Source: Psychrobacillus sp. INOP01
Lineage (GTDB): Bacteria > Bacillota > Bacilli > Bacillales_A > Planococcaceae
Assembly: GCF_018140925.1 (NCBI RefSeq)
Contig: NZ_CP073315.1
Coordinates: forward strand, 1,674,001 to 1,738,000
Reading direction: 5' to 3'
Length of the DNA stretch: 64,000 nt
The position numbers and the translations under genes are program-made. The notes below the pieces were generated by a model. That model was given only the letters and a program-made list of their open reading frames with translations, was not told where the DNA came from and searched no databases. How positions within the stretch are numbered: position 1 is the first letter of the stretch; every line of letters starts with the position of its first letter. Shown in pieces: positions 8,523 through 16,935 of this stretch.

Positions 8523-8797
8523 TCGGACTGTAACAACATGAAAGAACGATCAGACTTGTATACACTAGTAACTCCGAGAAAATTGCCCAAAACTAAAACC
8601 CTGGCAACTTGTCATTTTTTCGTTGCGTCATTGCTAAACTAAGAAAGTTACACTGAAATAGTGTTGTATTTTAGTGCTTTTCCATCATTACTTTCATAAT
8701 GAATGCTTTCTATGTTTTTCTTACTAGAATATGGTATCTTATTTATATAATTGGATTTGTTTTCCTTTTCATTGGCTTAGGAGGGGGTGTAGATTAG
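8523..8797 (+). promoter_or_regulatory. Control region before the TPR regulator
   Basis: No gene is visible here. A putative promoter has TTACTA (8721-8726) and TATAAT (8746-8751), spaced 19 nt. Upstream are two short inverted repeats, ACACTGAAATAGTGT (8650-8664) and CATTACTTTCATAATG (8686-8701), that could bind a regulator. A hairpin between TTGCC (8583-) and GGCAA (-8611) followed by T-rich DNA may end the exporter transcript. Confidence 0.4.
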
Positions 8798-10084
8798 ATG
8801 AACCTAGGACAATTGATCAAGTTAGAGCGACAGAGACAGAATATAAAGCAAGAGGCATTGGCTATTGGTATTTGTGTCCCTTCTTACTTGAGCAGAATTG
8901 AAAACGGATTAGTCATTCCAAGTGAAGACATAAAACATCATATTCTGATGAGATTAAATATTTCTTTAGACTCGTTGAATAGCAATCAAAATGAAAAAAA
9001 GATTGTTCAGTTTAAATTACAGTTCAAGCAAGTACTAAATTCTCGAGATAAAAAGTTGGCTAAAGAGCTTTTTTCTGAAATTCATCTTTATATCGTGGAA
9101 CATCCGCTAGAGGAAGAAAGACTAACGCTCCTTTTATTAGAAGCTCGCTTGATGCTTATGTTACCTGAAGCATGGGATATGAAAAGTAATGTCTACATTT
9201 TAGAAGAATTCAAAAAAGAAATGTCGATTGAACAGTTGTTTTATCTCTACACAATTCAAGGTATTACCGCATATCAAGATAATCAGTTTAGCCAAGCCTC
9301 TCATATTTTTAAAGAAGTTTTTCAATTGATAAAAGGCTTTCGAATGGAAGACTGGGAGATGGCAGAACTATATTACATATCTGGGTTATCTCTTTTATCT
9401 GAATCTCGCTACATTCTAGCTATCGATTATGTAAAGGAAGCCATTTCCTATTTCAATCAAGAGATTTTAATCGAACGATCACTTGAGTGTTTAATAATCC
9501 TTGGGATTGCACAAAAGAATACCGGTCTCTTAAAGGAAGCCCTCGCTACTTTTGAAAGGGCGAGAGATATCAATTCAAAAATAGAATCCTCTGAGTTCAA
9601 TGGCATGATTGAGCATAATTTAGGCTCTTGTTACTCGCTACAAAAAGACTCTCATCAAGCATTGCAGCACTTTTTTTATAGTTTAGATGCAAAGCATGGC
9701 CCTAATGATAAAGTTGTGACTATTTTATCTATCTTGAAGGAATATCACAAAAATGGTGATTTACAGAATGCATTAGTATGGTTGCAAAAGGGTCTAGAGA
9801 TTTCTGAGCATCTATCTAATAGCAAAAAGGAACTTTATACAAACCACTTCTCCGTATATGGAGCGATATTACTGGAGAAACAAGAGACTATCGCTATTTT
9901 CAAGAAAGCTTTGGATTATTTCGGTGGTAAGCAGGACTATAAAAACTGTATGATTTATTGCCACGTTTTAGCTAAGCGATTAGCTGAAACTAAACAATAT
10001 AAGCAAGCGTCAATTTACTACGATTTAGGTTTTCATTTTCATTTGAAGCTATCAAAAGTATCTAGTTGGGAGGAATTGTCATGA
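8798..10084 (+). CDS. HTH-TPR transcriptional regulator of the RRNPP (PlcR/NprR/AimR-like) type
   Basis: A 428-residue cytoplasmic regulator. Residues ~4-58 are an Xre-type helix-turn-helix (LGQLIKLERQRQNIKQEALA, then CVPSYLSRIENGLVIPSED); the remainder is a helical array with tetratricopeptide-like repeats, for example the region of SQASHIFKEVFQLIKGF, then KEALATFERARDINSK and QYKQASIYYDLGFHFHL. This is the architecture of the RRNPP family, which bind re-imported peptides in the TPR groove. A strong site (GGAGGGGGTG) precedes ATG 8798. Its stop overlaps the start of a 40-codon secreted-peptide gene in an ATGA arrangement, as for cognate pheromone precursors such as PapR and NprX. It is too distant in detail for me to name the subfamily, and its target genes are unknown. 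Confidence 0.85.
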   Translation: MNLGQLIKLERQRQNIKQEALAIGICVPSYLSRIENGLVIPSEDIKHHILMRLNISLDSLNSNQNEKKIVQFKLQFKQVLNSRDKKLAKELFSEIHLYIVEHPLEEERLTLLLLEARLMLMLPEAWDMKSNVYILEEFKKEMSIEQLFYLYTIQGITAYQDNQFSQASHIFKEVFQLIKGFRMEDWEMAELYYISGLSLLSESRYILAIDYVKEAISYFNQEILIERSLECLIILGIAQKNTGLLKEALATFERARDINSKIESSEFNGMIEHNLGSCYSLQKDSHQALQHFFYSLDAKHGPNDKVVTILSILKEYHKNGDLQNALVWLQKGLEISEHLSNSKKELYTNHFSVYGAILLEKQETIAIFKKALDYFGGKQDYKNCMIYCHVLAKRLAETKQYKQASIYYDLGFHFHLKLSKVSSWEELS

Positions 10085-10203
10085 AAAAAGTTGTATTTGG
10101 GGTTCTACTTTGTTTCGTTCTATTCGCACTACCGCTTTTAAGTTCAAACCATCTTGCAGAAGATGACAAGCCAAAAATCACTTCTGTTGGCGAATTTATC
10201 TAA
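10081..10203 (+). CDS. Small secreted peptide, candidate signal precursor for the TPR regulator
   Basis: A 40-residue reading frame whose ATG overlaps the regulator's stop (ATGA). GGGAGG lies 7 nt before the ATG, an excellent ribosome site inside the upstream gene. The product has MKK, a hydrophobic core (VVFGVLLCFVLFALPLL, 4-20) and a polar tail (SSNHLAEDDKPKITSVGEFI). That is the layout of PapR and NprX-like propeptides, exported by the Sec system and processed to a 5-10 residue C-terminal signal taken up by an oligopeptide permease. By analogy the active part would lie within KITSVGEFI. Processing, import and binding are inferred; a terminator follows 28 nt later, closing a two-gene operon. 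Confidence 0.8.
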   Translation: MKKVVFGVLLCFVLFALPLLSSNHLAEDDKPKITSVGEFI

Positions 10204-10231
10204 ACTGAAAATCAGATTTAGTGAAACATAA

Positions 10232-10264
10232 AAACGAGTCCTCCTCAAAAGATGGACTCGTTTT
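10232..10264 (+). terminator. Terminator of the regulator/propeptide operon
   Basis: AAACGAGTCC pairs with GGACTCGTTT across a 12-nt loop, followed by T residues; it may also end the opposing gene. Confidence 0.75.
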
Positions 10265-10304
10265 ATCTGTTAAATATATTAAATACTATTAGCTTTAGGA
10301 ACTC

Positions 10305-10619
10305 TTATTCAACCGCCACTTCTTCATCCACAATAATATGCTGGCTGTATACCTCTACAAATTCCAAGGTTTCCTCAATATTGTCGACAAGCTCAAAGAC
10401 GTCGAGAATCATTACGAGCTTTATCGTCGTTTCTTCTCCAAAAATGTTTTTATAGGTGATATCTTTATAATGTGCCTTTACTAGTGGATCAACATCCTCT
10501 ATTTTTGCAGCGCGTATGATATTAATGGTCTCTTCATAGATTTTGTTAGACACGGTTTTGGATAACGAAATGTGTTCAAACAATAATTTAACTGAAAAAA
10601 TTTTATACATTGTGCTCAC
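10305..10619 (-). CDS. DUF4288-like small protein
   Basis: A 104-residue acidic soluble protein without signal or membrane segment. The order of motifs, an opening LLFEH, then YEETINIIRAAKIEDVDPLV, YKNIFGEETTIKLVMILDV and FVEVYSQHI, resembles the DUF4288 family as I remember it, whose function is unknown. AGGTGAGCAC precedes the ATG. It faces the regulator/propeptide operon across a shared terminator and is transcribed toward it; no functional link is evident. Confidence 0.6.
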   Translation of the reverse strand: MSTMYKIFSVKLLFEHISLSKTVSNKIYEETINIIRAAKIEDVDPLVKAHYKDITYKNIFGEETTIKLVMILDVFELVDNIEETLEFVEVYSQHIIVDEEVAVE

Positions 10620-10741
10620 CTCTTACTTATAACTCTATTATGTGAGCACTTGGAATGCTATATATTTCATGTGTGAAAGTGTCGCAGGAAATATGCACTT
10701 AAACCACATTTTTTGTTCTTACTTTCATCGTTTTTGTTAGT

Positions 10742-12559
10742 TTATATATTAAACTGACTTTCATATAGCTCGGAGTAGAAACCTTTTTGTTTCAGTAGCT
10801 CTGCATGTGTTCCAACCTCGATTAATTCACCATGGTGAATGACTAAGATTTTATCTGCGTTTTCAATCGTTTTTAAACGATGGGCTATGACAAAACTAGT
10901 ACGTCCTTCAGAAAGTCTATTGAGCCCTTGCTGAATATCTATCTCCGTTTTCGTATCGATGCTTGAAGTTGCTTCATCTAGGATTAGTATATCTGAATCT
11001 GCTAAAATGGCACGAGCAATCGCTAATAATTGGCGCTGTCCTTGACTTAAATTAGACCCATTCCCAGCAATCTGCGTGTCATACTTATCAGGTAAATGCT
11101 TGATAAACCGATGAGCAGATGCCAGTTTAGCAGCTTCTATTACTTCCTCATCAGTTGCCTCCAGTCTACCGTAGCGAATATTTTCTAAAATGGAGCCTGA
11201 AAACAGAAAGGTATCTTGTAAAACAATACCAATTTTTTCACGAAGCTTACTTATTTGATATTCACTGATGGACCTCCCATCGATTTTGATGTTTCCAGAG
11301 TCTAATTCATAAAAACGCATAAGCAAATTAATAATTGTAGTTTTCCCCGATCCTGTTGGACCTACTAAAGCAATCTTTTCTCCTGCTCTAGCCTCGAAGC
11401 TAATATTCTTCAAAATCGGTTTTCCAGTATCATAAGAAAAGTGAACTTCGGAAAATGTAACGTCCCCTTTTAAAGTATCTATTGTAAGTGCGTTCTCCTG
11501 GTTTTGAAGATCCGGAGCTTCATCCATAATTTCAAATACTCGCTCAGCTCCTGCTATAGCAGACTGAAAGGTATTCAATAAAGTTGAAAGCTGATTAATT
11601 GGTCTAAAGAATTGTCTTGAATAATTAACAAATGCTGCAATTATACCGACTGTCGCCAATTCTTGTACTGTCATCACTGCCCCAATTCCAATAATTAAAG
11701 CAAGACCTAAATTGTTGATAAAGTTGTTGATAGGTCCTAGAAATCCCGATACAGTATCAGCAGCAGTTGCTGAGTGACGAAGTCGTTCATTAACTATCGA
11801 GAACTTGTTGAAATTCTTTTCTTCTTGCCCAAAAAGGGTAATTACTTCATTTCCTGAAATGGCTTCTTCTATAAAACCATTTAGCTCACCTAAATCACGT
11901 TGTCTTTTGATGAAGTTGCTACTACTATAGGTGATTATCTTTTTCGTTGTGAAAATAACTAATGGAACCACTAACAGTGACACTATAGCCAACACCCAGT
12001 TAAGCATAAACATCGCTATCGTTACACCTGTCACCATCATTATAGTAGAAATAATTTGAATCACACTTTGACTTAATGCGTTATTCAAACTTTCAATATC
12101 ATTCGTAACGCGACTCATAAGGTCTCCATGCGTACGTTTATCGAAAAACCGCAATGACAGAGTTTGAAACTTTTCATATAAATCCTGGCGTAGTGACCTA
12201 ATTGTTTTCAAAGACACTCGAACCATTAAAAAGTTCTGTAGCCAAGTAAACATAGCAGCTGCCGTGTACACAATTGCTAATATTACTAAGAAACGTAGTG
12301 TTCCGTCCATATCCTTTGGAATTATATACTCATCAATGGTGACACCAATCATATAAGGAACCAACAAGTTTAATAAAGTAGAAATTACAACCAATATAAT
12401 TGAAACAACAATAGCAATTTTTTGTTTCTCCATATATCGCCAGATTCGTTTTATCGTACCCTTTTTATCTTTTGCTTTCTCTACCGGTCCACCAAATCCT
12501 CTTGGGCCTCTTGCACGACCTATTGCATTAGAGGCTGGTTGAGCTGGAGCTTTACTCAT
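10742..12559 (-). CDS. Heterodimeric ABC exporter, subunit with consensus catalytic residues (YfiC-like)
   Basis: A 605-residue half-transporter with six transmembrane helices (~40-330) and a C-terminal ATPase. Walker A is GPTGSGKTT, Walker B ILILDEATSS with the catalytic glutamate, H-loop FVIAHRLKT, but the signature is LSQGQRQ instead of LSGGQ. The N-terminus has a low-complexity RGPRGFGG stretch, as in YfiC/EfrB-type subunits. The start is ATG 12559, whose first 8 nt overlap the end of the partner gene, implying translational coupling. It supplies its Walker motifs to the consensus ATP site, completed by the partner's intact LSGGQ. Probable role: extrusion of drugs or lipophilic compounds under PadR control. 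Confidence 0.88.
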   Translation of the reverse strand: MSKAPAQPASNAIGRARGPRGFGGPVEKAKDKKGTIKRIWRYMEKQKIAIVVSIILVVISTLLNLLVPYMIGVTIDEYIIPKDMDGTLRFLVILAIVYTAAAMFTWLQNFLMVRVSLKTIRSLRQDLYEKFQTLSLRFFDKRTHGDLMSRVTNDIESLNNALSQSVIQIISTIMMVTGVTIAMFMLNWVLAIVSLLVVPLVIFTTKKIITYSSSNFIKRQRDLGELNGFIEEAISGNEVITLFGQEEKNFNKFSIVNERLRHSATAADTVSGFLGPINNFINNLGLALIIGIGAVMTVQELATVGIIAAFVNYSRQFFRPINQLSTLLNTFQSAIAGAERVFEIMDEAPDLQNQENALTIDTLKGDVTFSEVHFSYDTGKPILKNISFEARAGEKIALVGPTGSGKTTIINLLMRFYELDSGNIKIDGRSISEYQISKLREKIGIVLQDTFLFSGSILENIRYGRLEATDEEVIEAAKLASAHRFIKHLPDKYDTQIAGNGSNLSQGQRQLLAIARAILADSDILILDEATSSIDTKTEIDIQQGLNRLSEGRTSFVIAHRLKTIENADKILVIHHGELIEVGTHAELLKQKGFYSELYESQFNI

Positions 12560-14294
12560 AGGAAAGGACCCCCTTTCCACTTTGCGTTGCATAAATACTA
12601 CAATAAACCTCACTCGCTACAAGCAGCTCTTCATGTGTACCACTTGCTACAATCATTCCATCTTCCATTACAAGAATTCGGTCAGCATTTATAATGGAAG
12701 AGACTTTGGATGATACGATGAATACAGTTGTATCCGATAGATACTGTCCAAGTGCTTGTTGTACCTGAACTTCAGATATTGCATCTATTGCTGAAGTTGA
12801 ATCATCTAAAACTAATATATTCGGCTGGCGTATGAATGCCCGGCTCATGGATAATCGTTGTTTTTGTCCTCCTGACAAATTGGTTGCCCCTTGCATAAGC
12901 TCATGCGCAAACTGGTCTTCTAATTTTTCTATAAACTCACTTGCCGCTGCTGAGTTTGTCGCTTTTTTCATCTCTTCTAAGGTCGCTTCTTCTTTTCCAA
13001 AGCGTATATTCTCCTCTATTGATCCTGCAAATAACGTTGCATTCTGCGGTACAAACCCAATTAACCCTCGTAACTTCTCAATAGAATACTCTTTTATATT
13101 TATCCCGTTGATCAATACCTCTCCTAAATCAGGGTCATACAATCGAGGGAGAAGTTTGATAAGCGTTGACTTCCCACTTCCTGTTGGTCCTATAATTCCA
13201 ATCGTTTCTCCACTATTCACATGAAAGGAAATATCCTTTAATACATATTCTCCATTTTTACTATAGCTAAAGTAGACCGATTTAAACTCTACCTCGCCCT
13301 TGATATCATTCTCCGATACAGGGTTTACAGGATCAGTTATATCAATTTTTGTTTCCAAAACTTGTTGAATTCGACCAGCAGAAGTGAACGATTTCGTAAT
13401 TTGCATTAATACATGACTACTCGATACCAATCCGTTCATAATAATAGTTAAATAGTTGATGAACGCTAAAATAACACCGACCTGTAGTGTTCCCTCATTT
13501 ACTTTGATGGCACCCATCCACATTCCAATTACTACTCCAATATTAACGATAAATAGCATAACGGGCATTAGTGTAAGAATCACCTGTTCTGCCGACATAT
13601 TACGTTTCGTTAACTCTTCATTTACACGTTTAAATGCTTTTATCTCATAATCTTGTCTATCAAATGCTTTAATCACACGTATACCTGCAAACGTTTCTTG
13701 AAGCTTCGTATTCACTTTGTCCATAGCTTTTTGTACTCTCGCAAATAATTTACCTGTTTTATAAGAGAAAAAGTAGATTAAAACCATTAAGATAGGAATA
13801 ACAACCAATAGCACAGGAAATAACTCTCTAGCTGTAAACCAAACAATCGCAACTGCTCCTATAAATAACAGCGGTCCCCTTACAAAAACTCGAAGTGTCA
13901 TCATAAGTGCCTGTTGGACAGCAGTGATGTCATTTGTCACAATCGTTATTAATTTTCCCACACCAATATTGTCCATATTTTTACTTGAAAACTTCTCTGT
14001 CATTTTGAATACATCTCTTCGAATATCAGCAGCAAAATTTACTGCAGCTCTAGTACTATATATCGTACATCCTGCTCCACCTATCAGCCCAATGACTGCT
14101 GTTACAAGCATTAGAACACCTAATTTCACGACATAAGCTGTATCATCATTAGCAATACCATCATCAATAATATGTTGCATGATTGTCGGGGATAATAAAT
14201 CCATCGCCACTTCAATACACATAAAAATTGGTGCTAAAATAGCAAAAAGCATATATGGTTTAACATAAGGAAGTAATTTCCTAAAGGATTTCAT
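12552..14294 (-). CDS. Heterodimeric ABC exporter, subunit with degenerate catalytic residues (YfiB-like)
   Basis: A 580-residue half-transporter, six transmembrane helices then an ATPase domain. Walker A GPTGSGKST and signature LSGGQKQR are intact, but Walker B ends ILVLDDSTSA, with aspartate where the catalytic glutamate should be, and the H-loop reads FIVSSKVSS, serine replacing the switch histidine. Its own ATP site, completed by the partner's LSQGQ, is therefore the degenerate one, as in asymmetric heterodimeric exporters (BmrCD, TM287/288, LmrCD). The gene sits 13 nt after padR and overlaps the second subunit by 8 nt, giving a three-gene operon. Confidence 0.88.
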   Translation of the reverse strand: MKSFRKLLPYVKPYMLFAILAPIFMCIEVAMDLLSPTIMQHIIDDGIANDDTAYVVKLGVLMLVTAVIGLIGGAGCTIYSTRAAVNFAADIRRDVFKMTEKFSSKNMDNIGVGKLITIVTNDITAVQQALMMTLRVFVRGPLLFIGAVAIVWFTARELFPVLLVVIPILMVLIYFFSYKTGKLFARVQKAMDKVNTKLQETFAGIRVIKAFDRQDYEIKAFKRVNEELTKRNMSAEQVILTLMPVMLFIVNIGVVIGMWMGAIKVNEGTLQVGVILAFINYLTIIMNGLVSSSHVLMQITKSFTSAGRIQQVLETKIDITDPVNPVSENDIKGEVEFKSVYFSYSKNGEYVLKDISFHVNSGETIGIIGPTGSGKSTLIKLLPRLYDPDLGEVLINGINIKEYSIEKLRGLIGFVPQNATLFAGSIEENIRFGKEEATLEEMKKATNSAAASEFIEKLEDQFAHELMQGATNLSGGQKQRLSMSRAFIRQPNILVLDDSTSAIDAISEVQVQQALGQYLSDTTVFIVSSKVSSIINADRILVMEDGMIVASGTHEELLVASEVYCSIYATQSGKGVLSYE

Positions 14295-14307
14295 AAAATC
14301 TCACTCC

Positions 14308-14769
14308 CTAATAGTCCTCTGTCTGTAATCGTTCTGTTATTTCTTTCATAAACGCAATAAGTTTTGGCGAATTCTCGGGAGTGCTCCGGCTTTGCTTTAT
14401 CGCCTTTCTAAGCTCCGCCTCCCACAAATCGATTGTCTCTTTTAAACGAATAGCTTCTTCAGAGTTTTGCCAGATCCACCGAGCCTCCCAGTTGCTCCAA
14501 AATGCTCCCTCTTTACGGTTTGCAAACTCCTGCAAGCGACTTTTCCCCTTTTCTTGAATGCAATAAGTCTTTTTATCGGATGAAGGTTCGAGTTCTATCA
14601 TTTCCTGCTCTAGCAATTCTTGAAGTGCCGGGTATACTGTTCCCGCACTGGCTGAATAATGTCCTCCCGACCTAATTTCTAATTGTTTCATTATTTGGTA
14701 TCCATGCATCGATGCTTCCTCCAATAGATGCAAGATTGCCATTTGAACAAATCCTCTACGCTTTTTCAT
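14308..14769 (-). CDS. PadR-family repressor of the adjacent ABC exporter
   Basis: A 153-residue regulator: winged helix-turn-helix in ~1-75 (FVQMAILHLLEEASMHGYQI and SASAGTVYPALQELLEQEM) and a C-terminal helical dimerisation part rich in charged residues (~85-150). I start at ATG 14769, 9 nt after GAAGGAG, rather than the GTG at 14787 that overlaps that site. PadR proteins such as LmrR bind drugs directly and derepress a neighbouring exporter. Here the two exporter genes follow 13 nt later, and a perfect 20-bp palindrome lies between the promoter elements upstream, pointing to autoregulation of the operon. Confidence 0.9.
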   Translation of the reverse strand: MKKRRGFVQMAILHLLEEASMHGYQIMKQLEIRSGGHYSASAGTVYPALQELLEQEMIELEPSSDKKTYCIQEKGKSRLQEFANRKEGAFWSNWEARWIWQNSEEAIRLKETIDLWEAELRKAIKQSRSTPENSPKLIAFMKEITERLQTEDY

Positions 14770-14798
14770 GTAAACCAACTCCTTCACTTATATCGATA

Positions 14799-14827
14799 AT
14801 ATTAATCGATATATCGATTAAAAACAA
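14799..14827 (-). promoter_or_regulatory. padR operon promoter with palindromic operator
   Basis: On the minus strand TTGTTT (14827-14822) and TAATAT (14804-14799) are 17 nt apart. The perfect palindrome TTAATCGATATATCGATTAA (14802-14821) occupies the spacer, so a bound dimer would block RNA polymerase. A further half-like TATCGATA lies at 14791-14798. Confidence 0.7.
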
Positions 14828-14833
14828 TAGTAA

Positions 14834-14865
14834 AGGAGTTACCCAATATAATTTAGGTAACTCCT
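14834..14865 (-). terminator. Probable terminator of yhfW
   Basis: AGGAGTTACC and GGTAACTCCT form a 10-bp stem with a 12-nt loop. It lies downstream of the yhfW stop on the minus strand; the T-rich tail there is interrupted (TTTACTATTGTTTTT). Confidence 0.5.
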
Positions 14866-14906
14866 CTGTGATCAAACTATTATGGAATCGTATATTCCAA
14901 TTACTA

Positions 14907-16439
14907 TCAGTCGACATATTCAACTTTTTCTAATGGTTCAAATGCTGGGCCTTCTAGTACGTCTCCCTTATAACTAAATCTTGAACCATGACATGGACAA
15001 TCCCATGAACTTTCCGCATTGTTAAAAGAAACATTACAGCCCATATGTGAACAAGCAGGTTTAACAAGGTATACTTTTCCTTGGTCGTCCTTATAAGCCC
15101 CTACCTTTTTACCATCCATCATTATTATATCTCCACTACCGGATTGTATATCCTCTAGCTTCAAATCTACCAGTTCTGTTTTCCCTTTAACTAGTTCCTT
15201 TGCAACACTTGCATTGGTCTTTGCGAAGCTTGTTATATCTTCTTTTTTCAGTTTAGAGCGGGCTGGGTTATAAAGTTCTATATAGCGGTTTTCCCTTTCC
15301 AATACAAGATCAGCCATGATTCTTGCGGCAACAGTACTGTTGGTCATTCCCCATTTTGCATATCCCGTTGCTACTAATACATCTGACTTTCCTGCTGTCA
15401 TCGCACCGACATATGGTAGCTGATCTAAAGTGACTAAATCCTGAGCAGACCAGCGATAATCATAATTTTTCACTTTAAACTGTTCTCGACCAAAAGCTGC
15501 GAGGGTTTCGTAATTTTCATTTGTATCGCCTTCGAAACGGCCAGTTACATGACCTTCTCCACCAATCATCAAATACCTTTTTCCATCATTGCCTAATGCA
15601 GTTCGTACAGATCTTGTCGGTTTCTCTACATTTATATACATACCTTTTGGATAATTAGTCGGTGCGATAGAAGCTAGTGCATAGGAACGTTCTGAATGCA
15701 TTCGCGCAAAGTATAATCCATCTCCATCATTAAATGGGAAATGACTGCATACCAATACTTTGTTTGCACGTATTAGCTGACCCTCCATCAATTCTACTGT
15801 ATTAGACTTAACCGTCTTTGCACGAGACTCTTCAAAAAATTCCACACCATTTTCAATTGCTTTTTCCATTAATGCCTTTGCGTATTTTATCGGATGGAAC
15901 TGACCTTGCCCCTCTAGTTTAAGTGCTTGCTTCACTGTATAAGGTAGTCCCGTATCCTTCGTCAGGGCTGCTCCTTCTATGCCAAGAGTATTGTAAGCTT
16001 CCATTTCCTTTTCCACTTTTTCTATACCAACCTCGGTATCTGCATAAATATAGGCGGGCATCGTTTCATAGTCACAGTGTATGCCCAATTGTTCAATTGT
16101 TTGTTTGATAAACTCTTTGGCTTCTGTATTTGCATCATAGTATAACCGTGCCTGTTCTTCTCCAAAGGTAGTAATTAGTTGCTGATAGATGGGACCATGC
16201 TGGGCTGTCACCTTGGCAGTTGTGAATCCCGTAGTTCCTTCCAATATCCGACTACCCTCCACCACTGTCACCTTTCGACCGCTACTACTCAGCAAATATG
16301 CTGCGGTAATTCCTGTGAGGCCAGCACCGACAATGACAATATCCGTTTCGATATTATCGTTTATTTTAGGGAATAGTGGAAGGTCATTAGTTGCTCTCCA
16401 GTAAGATTTAGATTCCTTAGGTAAAATTTGATCTGACAA
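14907..16439 (-). CDS. yhfW: FAD-dependent oxidoreductase with C-terminal Rieske domain (YhfW-like)
   Basis: A 510-residue protein. Residues ~28-380 form a DAO-type FAD-binding domain beginning with the dinucleotide motif DIVIVGAGLTGITAAYLL and ending with YAKWGMTNSTVAARIMADL. Residues ~410-510 form a Rieske [2Fe-2S] domain with both ligand boxes, C-S-H-M-G-C and C-P-C-H-G-S. Length and order match B. subtilis YhfW (about 509 residues), whose substrate is unknown; electrons probably pass between flavin and the cluster. There is no signal peptide. It is monocistronic, back to back with the DUF2500 gene. Confidence 0.9.
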   Translation of the reverse strand: MSDQILPKESKSYWRATNDLPLFPKINDNIETDIVIVGAGLTGITAAYLLSSSGRKVTVVEGSRILEGTTGFTTAKVTAQHGPIYQQLITTFGEEQARLYYDANTEAKEFIKQTIEQLGIHCDYETMPAYIYADTEVGIEKVEKEMEAYNTLGIEGAALTKDTGLPYTVKQALKLEGQGQFHPIKYAKALMEKAIENGVEFFEESRAKTVKSNTVELMEGQLIRANKVLVCSHFPFNDGDGLYFARMHSERSYALASIAPTNYPKGMYINVEKPTRSVRTALGNDGKRYLMIGGEGHVTGRFEGDTNENYETLAAFGREQFKVKNYDYRWSAQDLVTLDQLPYVGAMTAGKSDVLVATGYAKWGMTNSTVAARIMADLVLERENRYIELYNPARSKLKKEDITSFAKTNASVAKELVKGKTELVDLKLEDIQSGSGDIIMMDGKKVGAYKDDQGKVYLVKPACSHMGCNVSFNNAESSWDCPCHGSRFSYKGDVLEGPAFEPLEKVEYVD

Positions 16440-16537
16440 TGTATTTCCTCCTTTTTCTACAGTGTCTATCTATTGATGAAACTTTATTCAATATTTTGCG
16501 TATAACAGAAAAACAGTTTTTAGTTAGGGGAATGAGC

Positions 16538-16891
16538 ATGGATACTTTTGGGTTCTTCGTTGCAGGGATGCCTATATTTTTTGTGGTAGTATTTTTATTA
16601 ATTTTTGGGCTTATTATTTTCACTATTATTAAGGGTTTAACGCAGTGGAGTAAGAACAATAACTCACCTAAGTTATCTGTGCCTGCACAGGTTGTGACTA
16701 AACGCTCTAAAACGAGCGGTGGTGCGGGCGATAGCTCAGCATCGACTTACTACTATGTTACTTTTCAATTTGATAGTGGCGATCGTTTGGAATTGTGTCT
16801 TAGTGGCTCAGATTATGGAATGCTAGCAGAGGATGATTTAGGTGTACTGACTTTCCAGGGTACAAGATATCACTCATTTGAAAGAAAATAA
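16538..16891 (+). CDS. DUF2500-like membrane protein
   Basis: A 117-residue protein with one transmembrane helix (~10-33, IFFVVVFLLIFGLIIFTII) and a soluble domain that includes VPAQVVTKRSKTS, YYYVTFQFDSGDRLELCLSG and GVLTFQGTRYHSFER. This resembles the DUF2500 family, whose function is unknown. I start at ATG 16538, 8 nt after AGGGG; an earlier in-frame start adds an unlikely leader. It ends at a bidirectional terminator shared with the opposing DsbA-family gene. Confidence 0.7.
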   Translation: MDTFGFFVAGMPIFFVVVFLLIFGLIIFTIIKGLTQWSKNNNSPKLSVPAQVVTKRSKTSGGAGDSSASTYYYVTFQFDSGDRLELCLSGSDYGMLAEDDLGVLTFQGTRYHSFERK

Positions 16892-16892
16892 A

Positions 16893-16927
16893 AACGTGCA
16901 GGTTCAATTTGAGCTGCACGTTCTTTT
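16893..16927. terminator. Bidirectional terminator
   Basis: AACGTGCAG and CTGCACGTT form the stem, with T-runs on both strands, between the convergent DUF2500 and FrnE-like genes. Confidence 0.85.
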
Positions 16928-16935
16928 TATTTTTG

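Noticed and set aside
12832-13224. Open frame of 130 codons on the plus strand inside the ABC exporter gene
   Set aside because: It is the antisense of the Walker A/signature region of a certain gene, has no ribosome site and no recognisable protein features.
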